A stretch of 64,000 nt of DNA from an uncultured beta proteobacterium (GTDB lineage Bacteria; Pseudomonadota; Gammaproteobacteria; Burkholderiales; Burkholderiaceae_C). A model generated the notes under the pieces. It was given only the letters and a program-made list of their open reading frames with translations. It was not told where the DNA came from and ran no database searches. This document shows positions 22,847 to 34,531 of the stretch, one piece after another; the stretch's first letter is position 1; every line of letters starts with the position of its first letter. The translations under genes and the position numbers were made by a program. Location of the stretch: NCBI GenBank assembly GCA_903832285.1, contig CAILAY010000016.1, positions 1-64,000 of the forward strand. The letters run 5' to 3'.

Positions 22847-23767
22847 TTAGGTTTTTTTGGCTTTGGGTTTTTTCTGGAACGGCAGCTTGCCCTGGCCGAT
22901 CGGTTTGACCGTGCCATAGCCACCCACCTTGTCGTACACACGCACATAGTCCACCACCATCTCGGCTGGAAACTGCGTCTCAGCGTTTGGGTGGCCAGGG
23001 AAGTTCCCACCCACAGCCACATTCATGACGAGGTAGAACGATTGGTCAAATGGTGCGGGCCAGGGGTTCACGTCAGCCTGGTTTTTAGCGGCCACACCGA
23101 CGCCATCCGCCGTTTTTTTGCTGCAAGACCACCAGAAGTTTTGCGTTGCCCACAATACCCCATCAAGCAACCAGCGAATCTCACCCGGCTCCCACTCAAC
23201 GGTATAAACATGCCAGTCAGCCACGGTGCTGCCGTTGGGGATGTCATAAACATGGGTGACAAGTTCGCGCTCGGGGAAGGTCGACCCAAAGTGGATGGTG
23301 CCAAGCGTCTGCTGCGGCTTTTCACCGACAATTTCCATGACATCAATTTCGCCGGATGCGGCCCAACCACCGTATTTGTCATCCTGCGGCAGCAGCCACA
23401 ACGCGGGCCACATGCCCTTGCCCCAGGGGACCTTGGCGCGGAACTCGAATTTGCCGTATTTCTTTGTGAACAGCGGCGTGCCGTCGCGCTTGCGCGTCTT
23501 CAGCCGGGCTGAGGTGTAGCCGCAGCCATGCAGCGACTCCTTGACCGCCCGGATCGTCAGCAGCGAATCCTTGACGAAGACGTTTTCCGGTTCGCGCGTG
23601 TAGTACTGCAGTTCTTCGTTGCCCCAGCCATCAATCCACTGGTGGTTCTTGTAGTCGAAGAAACCGTTTCCGATGTCGAAGTCCCATTTGGTGGAGTCCA
23701 CGGCGTTGCCGTCGAACTCGTCGCTCCAGACGAGTTTCCATTTTGCTTTGCGAGGCGTTGTCAACAT
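22847..23767 (-). CDS. GH16-family endo-beta-1,3(4)-glucanase, no signal peptide
   Basis: 306 aa; GEIDVMEIVGE catalytic motif, WGNEELQYYT, MNVAVGGNFPG. Confidence 0.93.
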   Translation of the reverse strand: MLTTPRKAKWKLVWSDEFDGNAVDSTKWDFDIGNGFFDYKNHQWIDGWGNEELQYYTREPENVFVKDSLLTIRAVKESLHGCGYTSARLKTRKRDGTPLFTKKYGKFEFRAKVPWGKGMWPALWLLPQDDKYGGWAASGEIDVMEIVGEKPQQTLGTIHFGSTFPERELVTHVYDIPNGSTVADWHVYTVEWEPGEIRWLLDGVLWATQNFWWSCSKKTADGVGVAAKNQADVNPWPAPFDQSFYLVMNVAVGGNFPGHPNAETQFPAEMVVDYVRVYDKVGGYGTVKPIGQGKLPFQKKPKAKKT

Positions 23768-24017
23768 GAAAGTGCTCCTCCTATGAAGTCAGGCGTCCGG
23801 CTGGGTGATGTTCCATCCCGCAATGACCCTGCGAATGATGTCATCCACCTCTGGATGAGCGGCATCAGCGTCATCAGGACCGAACCCATGCTGCCTGCAA
23901 TCGGCTTCAGCCACGGAAAAGGTCTTCGCATCCGTATCTCCGGTTCCTGCAATTTACCGAATCTGGGGGATTCGGAAAGGGATTTGATTGCGCTGACAGG
24001 GTTTCCGACTCGATTTA

Positions 24018-24031
24018 TGAAAGCGCTTTCA
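24018..24031. promoter_or_regulatory. LacI-family operator palindrome TGAAAGCGCTTTCA
   Basis: Perfect palindrome upstream of GH16, 5 bp downstream of TATAAT on the minus strand. Confidence 0.87.
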
Positions 24032-24036
24032 CGCAG

Positions 24037-24064
24037 ATTATAGGATCGACCCGATGAGGGTCAA
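24037..24064 (-). promoter_or_regulatory. Predicted sigma70 promoter for the GH16-led operon
   Basis: Minus strand TTGACC - 16 bp - TATAAT, immediately followed by the operator. Confidence 0.75.
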
Positions 24065-24092
24065 CCTAGGGAAATCCCGTGGAATTGAGATA

Positions 24093-25154
24093 TCAGCCGT
24101 TCCGTAATCGGCTCGACTCGCGGCAGATCAGAACGGGTGACGGGACTTGCAACGTCGGCTTGTCACCGACGAGAAGTTGCAGCATGGCGGACGCCGCAAG
24201 GCGTCCGAGGTGGTACGCCGGTTGATGAATGGTCGTGAGCGGCGGCGTGGCGTACTGCGAGGTCGGTACGTCGTCGAAGCCAACCAGGGAGACATCTTCT
24301 GGAACCCGCAGCGAGTGTCGATGCAGGCCGAGCGCCGCCCCAGCGGCCATCTGGTCGTTGGCGGCGAATATTGCAGTGAATCGCTGGCGCGACTCTAACA
24401 AACGGTCCACCGCGAGCAGGCCACTGACCTCGTGAAAGGCGCCTGCTACGGTGAGCCCGGGTTCGTAGTTGATTCCGGCCGCCTCGAGCGCGGCGCGATA
24501 ACCCCGCTGGCGCTCATTCGCATCAGGATGATCAGGTGGCCCGGCGATAAAGGCAATGCGTTGGTGGCCAAGGTCAATCAGGTGTTGAGTGGCCAGGCAT
24601 CCTCCCTCAAAATTGTTGAAATTCAACGAGAACAGGCCCGCCGCCTTGAGTAGGCGCCCTGTGACCACGACGGGGATGCTCTTGGCACAGGTTTTGAGCG
24701 CCTGATCGGATAGCCGCCCGGTGAGTGCGATGATGCCATCGACTCGGCGTCCTCGCAGAATCTCCAGGCAGCGTGTTTCCACGGCCTCGTTCCAATGCCC
24801 ACTTACAAACAGCGCGTTATAGCCCGCAGGATCGAGTTCGTCCTCCACGCCGCGCAGCGCCGCACCATAGAACGGGCTGTCGATGGCTCCAGTGACCACT
24901 CCGATGCTGAAGGTACGTCCACCCGCCAGCCCTCGCGCCACGGGGTTGGGCACGAATCCCAGTTTCGCGATGGCATTTTCCACCGATTTTTTCTTGCTCT
25001 CACTGACAACTGCAGTGCCATTCAGGATGCGCGACACGGTGCTCGGCGAAACCCCAGCCAATTCAGCCACATGATCCAGCGTGACCACCTTGGCGGTACG
25101 CTTTGGTGGCGCCATTGCACGCGAGCGGTGAGGGGTCGAGTTTTTCATATCCAT
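24093..25154 (-). CDS. LacI-family transcriptional regulator
   Basis: VTLDHVAELAGVSPSTVSRILNGTAVVSESKKKSVENAIAKLGFVPNPVARGL; periplasmic-binding-like sensor domain. Confidence 0.95.
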   Translation of the reverse strand: MDMKNSTPHRSRAMAPPKRTAKVVTLDHVAELAGVSPSTVSRILNGTAVVSESKKKSVENAIAKLGFVPNPVARGLAGGRTFSIGVVTGAIDSPFYGAALRGVEDELDPAGYNALFVSGHWNEAVETRCLEILRGRRVDGIIALTGRLSDQALKTCAKSIPVVVTGRLLKAAGLFSLNFNNFEGGCLATQHLIDLGHQRIAFIAGPPDHPDANERQRGYRAALEAAGINYEPGLTVAGAFHEVSGLLAVDRLLESRQRFTAIFAANDQMAAGAALGLHRHSLRVPEDVSLVGFDDVPTSQYATPPLTTIHQPAYHLGRLAASAMLQLLVGDKPTLQVPSPVLICRESSRLRNG

Positions 25155-25398
25155 CGAGGTCCTGGAAGCGCACAAGTTTAATGCCAGTTCTCACGCTCAT
25201 TTTGGGCCAAAATCAACCCCATTAAAAATTGATGAAGTGCCCAACGCGGGCGCTACGTCCGACAGAACGCCCGCCACCAAGCCGACTGTCCTAAGTTCAG
25301 CGTCAATTCAAATCTTTGCCAAACAGACGCGTTACCGGTTAAGTGGGGCCCCGTTGCGCATCGAGACCTGTCATTTGTTTTCGGCAGTTTGGATATCG

Positions 25399-25749
25399 CT
25401 AATCGCTGGGCCCCGTCGTTAACACACTCAAGTCCAGTGGGCGCACCTGCCCCATCCACATTGCACGTTCTACGTGATCCAGTAACTCGTTGTCGCTGAG
25501 CGGGTGAACAAACACTACCAGACCGGAGCGATGCATTGCCAACCATGGCACCAGTTGCCCAAAAAGCTCGGGCCTAAATGCCAATTGACAACTCCAGTCA
25601 GGGTGCGGCCCTACCGCCTTCTCGTGAACCCGCCCCAGAACCAACTCGAACTGCTGGGACGCCGCCTGACACAGAGCTTTAGCCTGTGCCAGAGTGGCTT
25701 GCGAAAAGTAAACGTGGGCGTGGTAGCCGCGAATGTGAGGGCTGATCAT
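25399..25749 (-). CDS. DOPA 4,5-dioxygenase family protein
   Basis: ISPHIRGYHAHVYF, VGPHPDWSCQLAF, VVFVHPLSDNELLDH. Confidence 0.85.
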   Translation of the reverse strand: MISPHIRGYHAHVYFSQATLAQAKALCQAASQQFELVLGRVHEKAVGPHPDWSCQLAFRPELFGQLVPWLAMHRSGLVVFVHPLSDNELLDHVERAMWMGQVRPLDLSVLTTGPSD

Positions 25750-26030
25750 GACAGGCAGTCCTTGTACGGATGAACAGCGAGGATAGCCGCATTCCACTCA
25801 TGTGCTACCAGTGACAGCGTCGGAGCAGGCAGATCGTGCACGGCTACTTCTGATGAGTCAGTGGCCTGGGAATTCGGCGTTTCCCCCCTTGGTGACTCCA
25901 AGGGCCGGGACCTGTCATAGGGTTTGCCGAACTGCCTGCTCCAAGCCAGCCGCTCAACGCGGCTTCAACAAGCCGGTGGGGCCTTGTTGTACCGATCTGT
26001 ACTTGACGGCAGCCTGTTCAAACGGAATGG

Positions 26031-26654
26031 TCACAAGGATTGCGCGCGCGCTGACTGAGCGAGTGCGGTGGCAATAGACAATATTCGAGCGAACGGAATT
26101 GGCTTAGGAAATACCTCCACCCCTGACGGGAGACCACCACGCTGTTGGATTTCCGCAGCGTCAAGGCCCGTCACGACGACTATTTTGCAAGGCGCCATTT
26201 CTGGTGCCTGGCGCAATACGCGAAGCATTTTAAAGCCATCCATGTCCGGCATTTTCAAGTCTGTTATCAGCAGATCCGGACGATCTCTGCCGATTTCCAG
26301 CAACGCTGCGATCGCATTGTCCATTAATTTGACTGTCGGTCGCATTGGCCATGACGCCAAATTGGTCTGGTACAGCCGCAGAAGATGGATATCGTCCTCA
26401 ACCACCAACACCTTTAAGGGTTGAGCCACTGCTATCGATTCAATTTCTTTAGGCAGGGGCGATCTTTTTTGCAGCAGAGCGTCCACCGAATCGCGCAACA
26501 CCCGGCGATGCCCACCCGATGTTTTCCACGCCTGCAACATACCACTTTCAACCCACATCTGCACCGTGCCCACCGACATCCCCAGCAAGTCAGCGGCCTC
26601 TCGGGTCGTGCAGAAGGTCTTTTGGATCGTCGTGGGCGAATCTGATTTTGACAT
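26031..26654 (-). CDS. Response regulator with N-terminal excisionase/MerR-like HTH and C-terminal REC (copy A)
   Basis: FCTTREAADLLGMSVGTVQMWVESGMLQAWKTSGGHRRV + VLVVEDD...LLITDLKMPDMDG...FPKPIPF. Confidence 0.9.
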   Translation of the reverse strand: MSKSDSPTTIQKTFCTTREAADLLGMSVGTVQMWVESGMLQAWKTSGGHRRVLRDSVDALLQKRSPLPKEIESIAVAQPLKVLVVEDDIHLLRLYQTNLASWPMRPTVKLMDNAIAALLEIGRDRPDLLITDLKMPDMDGFKMLRVLRQAPEMAPCKIVVVTGLDAAEIQQRGGLPSGVEVFPKPIPFARILSIATALAQSARAQSL

Positions 26655-26884
26655 TTGGGTGCTTCATTGATCGAAGATCTAGGTGGATTGCCCATCCATT
26701 GTAGTTTTTTGTCAATTATCGACGTTTCCCACAACCTGCTGCCTATCTGTTGGCGCCGACCACAACTTCGGCAACAGGGATAAATCGATGGCCAGTTCGC
26801 ATAATGCTTCGGTGAAATCGCTTCCAAAGATAAGGCTGTTGTTGCCTGACATTCTCATCCGAGGTTAGGCGGGACCTCGGACAT

Positions 26885-28024
26885 CTATAAAGCCAATTCC
26901 AAATAGTGTGCCTTGGTCTCCAACTCGTCCTGAGTATCATTGAAACGCGTCGTTATGGCCTGAAATTCGTTGGCCACGCAGTGAAACGCGTCCACAATGT
27001 CAGGGTCAAAATGCGTTCCTTTCCCTTGGATGATAATTTCGGCAGCCTGTGCGTGTGACATGCTTGCCTTGTAGACACGGGGGCTGATGAGCGCGTCATA
27101 GACATCGGCAAGCGCCATCAGGCGTGCGGGGATAGGGATGGCCTCGCCGATCAATCCCAACGGATAGCCAGATCCATCCCATTTTTCGTGATGTGAGTAG
27201 ACGATATCCTTGGCGATTTCCAAAAAGTCCAGCATTGCTCCAGAGGTCGCACCTGCGTGCAGAAGAGCGTCGCGCCCCAATTTTGGATGCGTCTTCATGA
27301 TCTCAAATTCCTCCGGTTCGTAGCGTCCCGGCTTGAGCAGGATTCGATCAGGAATACCTACCTTTCCAATGTCGTGCAAGGGTGCACACTTGAAAAGCAA
27401 TTCCACCGTCTCGTCGGTCAAGAATTCAGTGAAACGCGAGTTCAGTCTGAGATGCTTGCTCAATGCCCGCATGTAATGTTGAGTGCGTCTGAGATGGTTT
27501 CCGGTGTCGGCATCGCGCTTCTCAGCCAAGGATGCGAGGGCCAATATGGTCACGTCCTGCAACGCTGCCAGTTCGCGTGTACGCTTGGTGACTTCAAATT
27601 CAAGGTACTCGTTGTTAACCCGCATTGTTTTGGCGTAGGCTGCGTCCGCAACGTGAGCCCGAACACGCGACAGCAAAATCGGCGGATTGATAGGCCGAGT
27701 AATGTAGTCAACCGCTCCCAGCGCCAAGCCAAGCTGTTCATCTTCCACCTCACCGCTGCTGGTCAGGAAAATAATGGGGATTTGCCGCGTTCCTGGCTTG
27801 GCTTTGAGAAGACGACAAACCTCATAACCATCGATTTCAGGCATCACGACATCAAGCAGGATAAGGTCGGGCGGCTCAACCTCTGCAAGTGCCAGAGCCT
27901 TGACGCCGTTAGTCACCGCTTTGACGGTATAGGAGTTTTTCAGCAACTCGGCAACCAGCGCCAGATTGGAGGGGGTGTCATCGACCACCAGAACGGTGGG
28001 TTTGGAAGCTCTAAATAGTTCCAT
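26885..28024 (-). CDS. Response regulator with HD-GYP domain (c-di-GMP phosphodiesterase type)
   Basis: [12 protein letters not shown]...[40 protein letters not shown]. Confidence 0.92.
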   Translation of the reverse strand: MELFRASKPTVLVVDDTPSNLALVAELLKNSYTVKAVTNGVKALALAEVEPPDLILLDVVMPEIDGYEVCRLLKAKPGTRQIPIIFLTSSGEVEDEQLGLALGAVDYITRPINPPILLSRVRAHVADAAYAKTMRVNNEYLEFEVTKRTRELAALQDVTILALASLAEKRDADTGNHLRRTQHYMRALSKHLRLNSRFTEFLTDETVELLFKCAPLHDIGKVGIPDRILLKPGRYEPEEFEIMKTHPKLGRDALLHAGATSGAMLDFLEIAKDIVYSHHEKWDGSGYPLGLIGEAIPIPARLMALADVYDALISPRVYKASMSHAQAAEIIIQGKGTHFDPDIVDAFHCVANEFQAITTRFNDTQDELETKAHYLELAL

Positions 28025-31000
28025 GCGAAGTCTCTCCGGTCAATGCCACGCCGGAAGAACTGGCAAGCACGCCAAGCACCATCGACGCCGACTCAAATTG
28101 AAAGTCTTCAATTTGTCGTTGCAGTTTTTCAAAATCCATTCCAAGACCCTTTTGCAGCAGGTCTGCATGTTCTCGAAGCAGGGCTAGTGCCTGGGCGTCG
28201 TTGGCGTCCAGCATTGCTGCTAGTTCGCGGCAAACCCGCAGCAGCAGGTCCGGGGCGTCGACTACCTGTAGTGGAATTGGCGCAGGCACAAGTGCTGGCG
28301 TGGCCAAAAGCAATTCCCTGCCGAGTCCGAAAGCATGCGCTTCCAATGTTCGTAGCAGTGCATCCAACTCATGGTGTGGCGCCTTTTGGCGCAGGGCCAG
28401 CTCAATTGCGGAACTCATATCGCTGCACTTCAGCGCTCCAATATTGGCGGCCACTCCTTTGAGCGTGTGTGCCACGCGTTGCGCCAACTCCTGATCTCCG
28501 CCGTCCAGTGCAGAGCGAATTTGTGCCGGATCATATTCAAGATCGCGTCGAAATTTCTGCAACAGCTTGAAGTAGAGACCGCGATTTCCGGCGCAGTGGC
28601 GCAGGCCTGCAACCGAGTCGACGTCGGCTATGTGCAAACCGCCAGGCGCCAGGGCCCAGTGCGCTATGCACCGGGCCAGTGCAATTGGATCTATAGGCTT
28701 TGTCAAGTGCTCATTCATACCCTCGGCCAGGCATCGCGCCCCTTCTTCGGCCATGGCGTGGGCTGTCATGGCAATGATGGGTAGGTCTCGGAAGCGCGTG
28801 TTGCGACGCAGCGTCAAAGTCGCTTGGTGACCATCCATGACCGGCATTTGCAGGTCCATTAGCACCATGGACCAAGGCAACGGATCCGGCGCGGCGTTAA
28901 GCAGGTCCAGTGCCTCCTGGCCGTTGTTTGCGACAGTTACCTGCACACCCAAGGACTGCATCAGTTCCACCGCAATTTGCTGGTTGATTTCGTTGTCTTC
29001 CACCAGCAATACCTTCGACCCTTCAAGATACATGTCATCGCGGTTCGAAAGAGCTATTGCATCATGAGGTGCATGCAGATGTCCGACGATGCCGGCCAGT
29101 GTGTCCCACAGCCTGGACAGACTCACGGGCTTGTCAATAAATGCGCTGGCTCCGGCGCGCAAGCCAGCATCCCGCACCTCATCGGCACCATAGGCTGTCA
29201 CGATAACCACACTGGGTCGATGCATCAGCGGCAAGACGTGGGTGATCAAATTGGTGCCATCCACTCCATCAACATTCGGCATCCGCCAATCCATCAAGAC
29301 CACCTCGAATGGTTCAACCGTGTCAGCGGTCTGCAACGCGGTGATGCCCTCACTTACGTCCGCAACACCCAACGCCGCCATCCCGAGGGTGGCAAGCTGT
29401 TCGATCAGAATCTGCCGCGCCGAGGCGTTGTCGTCCACCACCAAAACATGGACTCCGGCGGCGCTGCCGCGGCACACCACGGATGGTTGTTGTTGATCCG
29501 AAAGCTCCAGCCAGGCCTTGAAAGTGAAGGTGCTTCCGCTTCCAACCTTGGACTTCACCCAGATGGCGCCACCCATCATTTCCACAAACCGCTTGGAAAT
29601 CGCCAAACCCAGTCCGGTGCCACCGAAGCGGCGAGTGGTGGAACTGTCTGCTTGGGTAAACGCAGTAAAAAGTTGGCCGCATTGCTCGGGCGTCATGCCC
29701 ACGCCCGTGTCTTCGACAGATATCGTCAATTCGATCTTGTTGCCCTGGCGTTGTGACACCACAAGTTCCAGTTTGACTTGTCCTTTTTCAGTGAACTTGA
29801 TGGCATTATTTACCAAATTGATCAATACCTGCCGAAAACGCATGGCATCTCCCAGCAGACCTGTGGGTACGTCCGGAGCGACGCGAATCAGGAATTCGAG
29901 TCCTTTGTCGTGCGTCTGTTTCGCGACCACGGACGACATTGCGTCCAGTAGTTCATCAAGCCAGAAAGGCAGCTGTTCCAGTTCCATCTTTCCTGCCTCA
30001 ATTTTTGAGAAGTCCAATATGTCGTTGATCACACCCAACAAGGACGTGCCTTCGGCGTGGATTTTTTGCAGATAGTCACGTTGTCGGGTGGTCATATCGG
30101 TCTTGAGAGCCAGGTGCGAAAGGCCAATGACCGCGTTCATGGGGGTACGGATTTCGTGACTCATGTTGGCCAGAAATTCACTCTTGGCCCTGGTTGCATC
30201 TTCAGCGCGCATCCTTTCGATCTGCAGTTCGTCCCGCTGCAGTCCCAGCTCTCGCGCCTGATCCTGGGTCTGCGTCAGCAACTCGTGCGCGAATTGATTG
30301 CGAGCGAAAATTTCCAGATTGAGCGCAATCAAGGGCACCAACTCCAGCATCAAGACGCGGTGCCGTTCCTGCATCAGACTGAGACTGGCGAGTTCGATCA
30401 CTGCCAGAACATTGCCTGAGGAGTTAACTACCGGGAACAGGCTAACCGCGCGCGGCACCACATCGATGAGCGCTGACTGTATGCGCAGATCACTGGGTTG
30501 CAAGGCGCTAATAAGGATGGATTGACCATCCAGCACACACTGTCCCAAGAGGCCCTCCCCTGCGGAAAAATCGCGCAGCATCCCGCTCAAGCAGGGAACA
30601 CCCCAACCACCCAGGTACACGTACTTGTCGATCCTGGGATCGTGCACGTAGAACAGCCCAATTTGAGCCTGGACAATGGGTGTCAGCCGCGACATCAACG
30701 CGGCCGAGAACTCCTCTAAATCTTCGGTGGCCTGGAGGGCCGGAGATATTTCACTCAAGCAAGTCTTGACCCAGCGCTGTGAATCAGCATCCCGTACCAC
30801 TTTCTGCAACTCTGTGATCGCGCGCGCCATAGCGCCAATTTCGTTGTCCATGTCCGTGTGCTCCACGGTCGTGTCCAATCGGCCCGCCGCAAGCCCCTCG
30901 ACGCTGCGACGCAGCCTCTCTGCCGGCCTTCTCAAGGATATGCCAAGCAGTCCGCCGAGGCTCAGTGCTACCAGCCAACCCGTGGCTTGAAGAGCCAGTG

Positions 31001-31601
31001 TCCAGCGTTCGATCTGATCGGAAAGTGCTATCGAAGTTTCCGAAAAATGACGCGCAGACTCTTCCTTTTGCTGCTCAAGACGCGCCATGGCTTGGTCGGT
31101 CGCCTCGTATATGCGCACGTTCTTCTCACTGGCGAGGAAGCGCACCAACTCGCCGTTCTGAAATGACCTTTCCACGGCCAGCAAGGTGAGGGCATGATCC
31201 ACATTGAGCTGGTACTGCGACAGTAAATCTTCCAGTTGAGACAACATTAGTTGAGTCGCTGGGGTCTGTGCCATCTTGGAACTCTCGTCCAAGGCATGAC
31301 GCAGCGTGTCGCGGGAGTGGTTCAAAGCCACGCGTGCGAGATCACGACTTGCCTCGTCCGGAGCCAGGATCATTTGCCGCAGTGACTGTCCCAACTCCAT
31401 CAGGTGGGTGTTCGCAGTCTTGATGTACGAAACGCCCCGCAGCTCGACCTCATACATGCGCTGAATCTGTTCGCTGTGCAGTCGGTTGGCATAGATCGAC
31501 TGCAGCCCCGTGGTGGTCAGGATCGCGAGCAGCGAGCCCAGGCCAAGCAGCAGCTTGGTGTTGATCTTTAGCCCTTCAAGGAATCTAAACACGGTCCTCA
31601 T
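28011..31601 (-). CDS. Hybrid sensor histidine kinase (HAMP-GAF-HisKA-HATPase-REC-REC-HPt)
   Basis: 1196 aa; [27 protein letters not shown], two REC domains ([24 protein letters not shown]), HPt [14 protein letters not shown]. Confidence 0.93.
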   Translation of the reverse strand: MRTVFRFLEGLKINTKLLLGLGSLLAILTTTGLQSIYANRLHSEQIQRMYEVELRGVSYIKTANTHLMELGQSLRQMILAPDEASRDLARVALNHSRDTLRHALDESSKMAQTPATQLMLSQLEDLLSQYQLNVDHALTLLAVERSFQNGELVRFLASEKNVRIYEATDQAMARLEQQKEESARHFSETSIALSDQIERWTLALQATGWLVALSLGGLLGISLRRPAERLRRSVEGLAAGRLDTTVEHTDMDNEIGAMARAITELQKVVRDADSQRWVKTCLSEISPALQATEDLEEFSAALMSRLTPIVQAQIGLFYVHDPRIDKYVYLGGWGVPCLSGMLRDFSAGEGLLGQCVLDGQSILISALQPSDLRIQSALIDVVPRAVSLFPVVNSSGNVLAVIELASLSLMQERHRVLMLELVPLIALNLEIFARNQFAHELLTQTQDQARELGLQRDELQIERMRAEDATRAKSEFLANMSHEIRTPMNAVIGLSHLALKTDMTTRQRDYLQKIHAEGTSLLGVINDILDFSKIEAGKMELEQLPFWLDELLDAMSSVVAKQTHDKGLEFLIRVAPDVPTGLLGDAMRFRQVLINLVNNAIKFTEKGQVKLELVVSQRQGNKIELTISVEDTGVGMTPEQCGQLFTAFTQADSSTTRRFGGTGLGLAISKRFVEMMGGAIWVKSKVGSGSTFTFKAWLELSDQQQPSVVCRGSAAGVHVLVVDDNASARQILIEQLATLGMAALGVADVSEGITALQTADTVEPFEVVLMDWRMPNVDGVDGTNLITHVLPLMHRPSVVIVTAYGADEVRDAGLRAGASAFIDKPVSLSRLWDTLAGIVGHLHAPHDAIALSNRDDMYLEGSKVLLVEDNEINQQIAVELMQSLGVQVTVANNGQEALDLLNAAPDPLPWSMVLMDLQMPVMDGHQATLTLRRNTRFRDLPIIAMTAHAMAEEGARCLAEGMNEHLTKPIDPIALARCIAHWALAPGGLHIADVDSVAGLRHCAGNRGLYFKLLQKFRRDLEYDPAQIRSALDGGDQELAQRVAHTLKGVAANIGALKCSDMSSAIELALRQKAPHHELDALLRTLEAHAFGLGRELLLATPALVPAPIPLQVVDAPDLLLRVCRELAAMLDANDAQALALLREHADLLQKGLGMDFEKLQRQIEDFQFESASMVLGVLASSSGVALTGETSHGTI

Positions 31602-32347
31602 GTTGACCTCAGCACATCGACTGCCATCGGAATTTCAAACCAGAAGGTGCTGCCCGGCAACATTGCCGGGGTATAACCAATGTCACCCTGCATCAAGTTC
31701 ACCAATTGGTAGCATATGGCCAGCCCCAACCCCAACCCGCCATACTCTCGGGTAGTGAAACTTTCCCCCTGGACAAAGGGCTGAAACAAGCGGCTCTCAG
31801 TGGCTGGTTGGACACCGATGCCGGTGTCGGTAATTTCAAAGCGAATGCGGGGCGTATCTTGACCATTACGAATTTCTCGCATCGATAGCACAATGCTGCC
31901 CGACGGGGTAAATTTCACAGCGTTGTCCAGCAAGTGGCTCAGGACCTGGCGAATCTTCCTTTCATCGCCGATCAAAGATTGGCTGGTGTGGGGAACTGGT
32001 GCGAAATCTATGTTCAAACACTTACTCGAAGCCAAGGGTGCCACATCGGCTATGCAGTCTTCCACCATTTTTCGCAACTTAATCGGCTGCAAGCAGCTGC
32101 TGAGTACGCCGGCCTCAATCTCGGCAAAAAGCAACCCTTCTTCAATCACGCTCATCAGCGCGTCGGCCGACTCGCGCAGCGCGTTGGCGAGCATCGCCTG
32201 TTCCTGATTCAGCGTGGTGTCCAGCAGGAGTTGAATCAACCCCAGTACACCGTTCATTGGTGTGCGAAGTTCATGGTTCAACGTGGGGAGAAATTGTGCT
32301 TTGTGCAGCAGCGCGCTACATGCTCTATTTTCCGTTGGGTATGACAT
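31598..32347 (-). CDS. Short histidine kinase lacking a sensor domain (HisKA-HATPase)
   Basis: 249 aa; [29 protein letters not shown]; 4-bp overlap with the hybrid kinase. Confidence 0.88.
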   Translation of the reverse strand: MSYPTENRACSALLHKAQFLPTLNHELRTPMNGVLGLIQLLLDTTLNQEQAMLANALRESADALMSVIEEGLLFAEIEAGVLSSCLQPIKLRKMVEDCIADVAPLASSKCLNIDFAPVPHTSQSLIGDERKIRQVLSHLLDNAVKFTPSGSIVLSMREIRNGQDTPRIRFEITDTGIGVQPATESRLFQPFVQGESFTTREYGGLGLGLAICYQLVNLMQGDIGYTPAMLPGSTFWFEIPMAVDVLRST

Positions 32348-32351
32348 AGAT

Positions 32352-34424
32352 CTAACGCCGTTGGGTAGCGAGTGTTGGTTCTTTCGGAAAATGCAGTGGC
32401 AGACACAGACTGACTCGGGTGCCCCGGCCGATCGTGCTGGTCAAAGTAATTTGTCCTTGATGCAATGCCATGATTTCCTTGGCAATGCTCATTCCCAAAC
32501 CGGTGCCAGGAAGCTTGCCAGAGGCATCGGCGCGGTAAAAGCGCTCGCCCACGCGTTTTAGTTGTTCTGGTGTCAGGCCAATGCCTGGGTCAGTAATGTG
32601 AATACACACTCGTGGTTCCCGTACCGGTTCGGCCGTCTGTTCCATCTCCAGAATAATGTCGCCGCCGCCTGGTGAGTACTTGTAAGCGTTAGACAAGACG
32701 TTCAAGATGGCCTGCTGCAACTTCCCACTGTCGGCCATGACAAACGTTGGCGTGGTTGGGAACACGAGATTTGGAGCACTGCGCTGCGCGGGTAGTGCAA
32801 AACCTTTGACAAGTTGCGTGATCAGTTCCTGTAGGCAGAGACCGGTATAGCGAAAATCCTTGCCGCGACGTTCTTCGATGCGTGCCAGGTCGAGCAGCTC
32901 ATTGAGGATATTGGCCATGTACTTGGATTGTTCAAATATGATGGTCAAGGATTCCCGCTGTTCTTTCGGACTCAACTCCAGATTCAACAGCACTTCTGAA
33001 AAACCTAGCACGCCTGCCATCGGAGTACGCAGTTCATGCGCCGCTGTGGACAGGAATTCGCTCTTCATTTGATCCAATTCCACTTCGTGCGTCACGTCGC
33101 GGAGGGACAGGATCTGGGACACAGTTCTGTCACTGCTGGGCAGCAGGATAACCTCCAATATCTTCCGACTCGGGTGGTCCATTTCCAGCAATTCACGTTC
33201 CGGATTTCTCTTGAGTTTTGACTTGTCTCGCAGCGCGGAAATTCCGATGAACCGAGCCTCCGCCTTGCAGCGCTGCGCCAGCCACGAGGAGAATGCGTTT
33301 TCGTCCATACCCTCCACGGTGGCCACACCCTGATTCGTCATCTGTGCAAATGCCTGGTTCACATGGCTGACGCGGTGATTCGGACCAAAGGAGACAAAGC
33401 CATCTGGGCTCAAGGATAAGATGGCGCTAAGCTGTTCGGTCTTATCCTGGGCGTTTTGCTGCGCGAGTCGATGCGCGTCGGTGGCCATACGAATTCGCCG
33501 TAAATAGTGGTTCAATCCTGCTGCCAGAATCAGTATCAGCAGGCTAAGCAGAGAGGTCTGAAGGATCAGGGAATCTCTGCCATGGCGATGATTTGCGAGC
33601 AACTCCTGCATCGAAATCCCGGCAGATACCGCAAGCGGGTAACCCGGTATCTTTCGAAAGTAGTACATGCGCTCGACGCCGTCCACCACCGACGAACTGA
33701 TGTAGGTGCCGAACATTTCTCCGCGCTTCATGCGCGCAAACATCGAAGCTCCCGAGGCCGAAGTGCCAAACTCCTCCTTGGAGCCCAGTTTGCGGGCAAG
33801 CGCCATGCCATCGAGTCCATACAGCGCAGCCAAGCCCTGAGAACCCAGGTTCAGTTCGCTGTAGAAGCGCGTGAAATAGCCTGGATCAATGGATACCACT
33901 ACGACTCCGGCAAATTCACCGTCTGCTCGCGTGATGCGCCGCGTGAGTTGGACCGACCATTTTCCGCTGGCGCGACCCAGAACCGGTTTTGAGATAAAGA
34001 GCTGGCCGGTATCGGCCTCCACATGCACCCGAAAGTGCTCGCGGTCCGAGAGATCAAGTCCGCGTGCTATCGTCAAATTGGATAACACGTAAATACCCTT
34101 CTCATTGATGACGCCGACCTGATTAAAAATCTCGACGTCAATCACGCCCTTTTCCGTCAACCCGCGCAAATCGAGCTTGTCCCCCATTTTCAGATAGCCG
34201 GCTTGGACGAAGCGGATGACTTGGTCGGCGCTGCGAAGGGTGCGGATGGCGTGCTCCTGGCTGACTCGTGTCAGGTTGGACAAGTCTCTCTCGACGCCCA
34301 AGGTCTCCCGTGCGCGGTTTGCATTCACCAACTGGTATGCATGTCCCCATGCCAATGAGATGAGCATCACAGCAGTAAGCCAGACAATGAGCTTCGTTAG
34401 CAGAGACGCATTGGATGGCGTCAT
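32352..34424 (-). CDS. Cache-PAS sensor histidine kinase
   Basis: 690 aa; N-terminal TM + extracytoplasmic Cache-like region; MKSEFLSTAAHELRTPMAGVLGFSEVLL; GTGLGMSIAKEI. Confidence 0.9.
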   Translation of the reverse strand: MTPSNASLLTKLIVWLTAVMLISLAWGHAYQLVNANRARETLGVERDLSNLTRVSQEHAIRTLRSADQVIRFVQAGYLKMGDKLDLRGLTEKGVIDVEIFNQVGVINEKGIYVLSNLTIARGLDLSDREHFRVHVEADTGQLFISKPVLGRASGKWSVQLTRRITRADGEFAGVVVVSIDPGYFTRFYSELNLGSQGLAALYGLDGMALARKLGSKEEFGTSASGASMFARMKRGEMFGTYISSSVVDGVERMYYFRKIPGYPLAVSAGISMQELLANHRHGRDSLILQTSLLSLLILILAAGLNHYLRRIRMATDAHRLAQQNAQDKTEQLSAILSLSPDGFVSFGPNHRVSHVNQAFAQMTNQGVATVEGMDENAFSSWLAQRCKAEARFIGISALRDKSKLKRNPERELLEMDHPSRKILEVILLPSSDRTVSQILSLRDVTHEVELDQMKSEFLSTAAHELRTPMAGVLGFSEVLLNLELSPKEQRESLTIIFEQSKYMANILNELLDLARIEERRGKDFRYTGLCLQELITQLVKGFALPAQRSAPNLVFPTTPTFVMADSGKLQQAILNVLSNAYKYSPGGGDIILEMEQTAEPVREPRVCIHITDPGIGLTPEQLKRVGERFYRADASGKLPGTGLGMSIAKEIMALHQGQITLTSTIGRGTRVSLCLPLHFPKEPTLATQRR

Positions 34425-34531
34425 GGGGTGGATCTCTGCACTTGGCGTTGATCCGTAACAAAACGAATTTCCCGCTCAGGTTCCAGGCCCCCGCCGTGCC
34501 ACCGGGTATTGGTTGGAGAAGTCATCGCGAC

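Noticed and set aside
25886-25904. CCCTTGG-tgact-CCAAGGG hairpin
   Set aside because: Good stem but no U-tract on either strand and no clear gene end; function cannot be assigned.
25802-26077. 91-aa plus-strand ORF between the dioxygenase-like gene and HTH-REC copy A
   Set aside because: No recognisable motif, Arg/Cys-rich composition and no clear RBS; insufficient support.
26859-26880. CCGAGGT...ACCTCGG hairpin just after the HD-GYP gene
   Set aside because: Position suits a terminator but the U-tract is missing; left uncalled.
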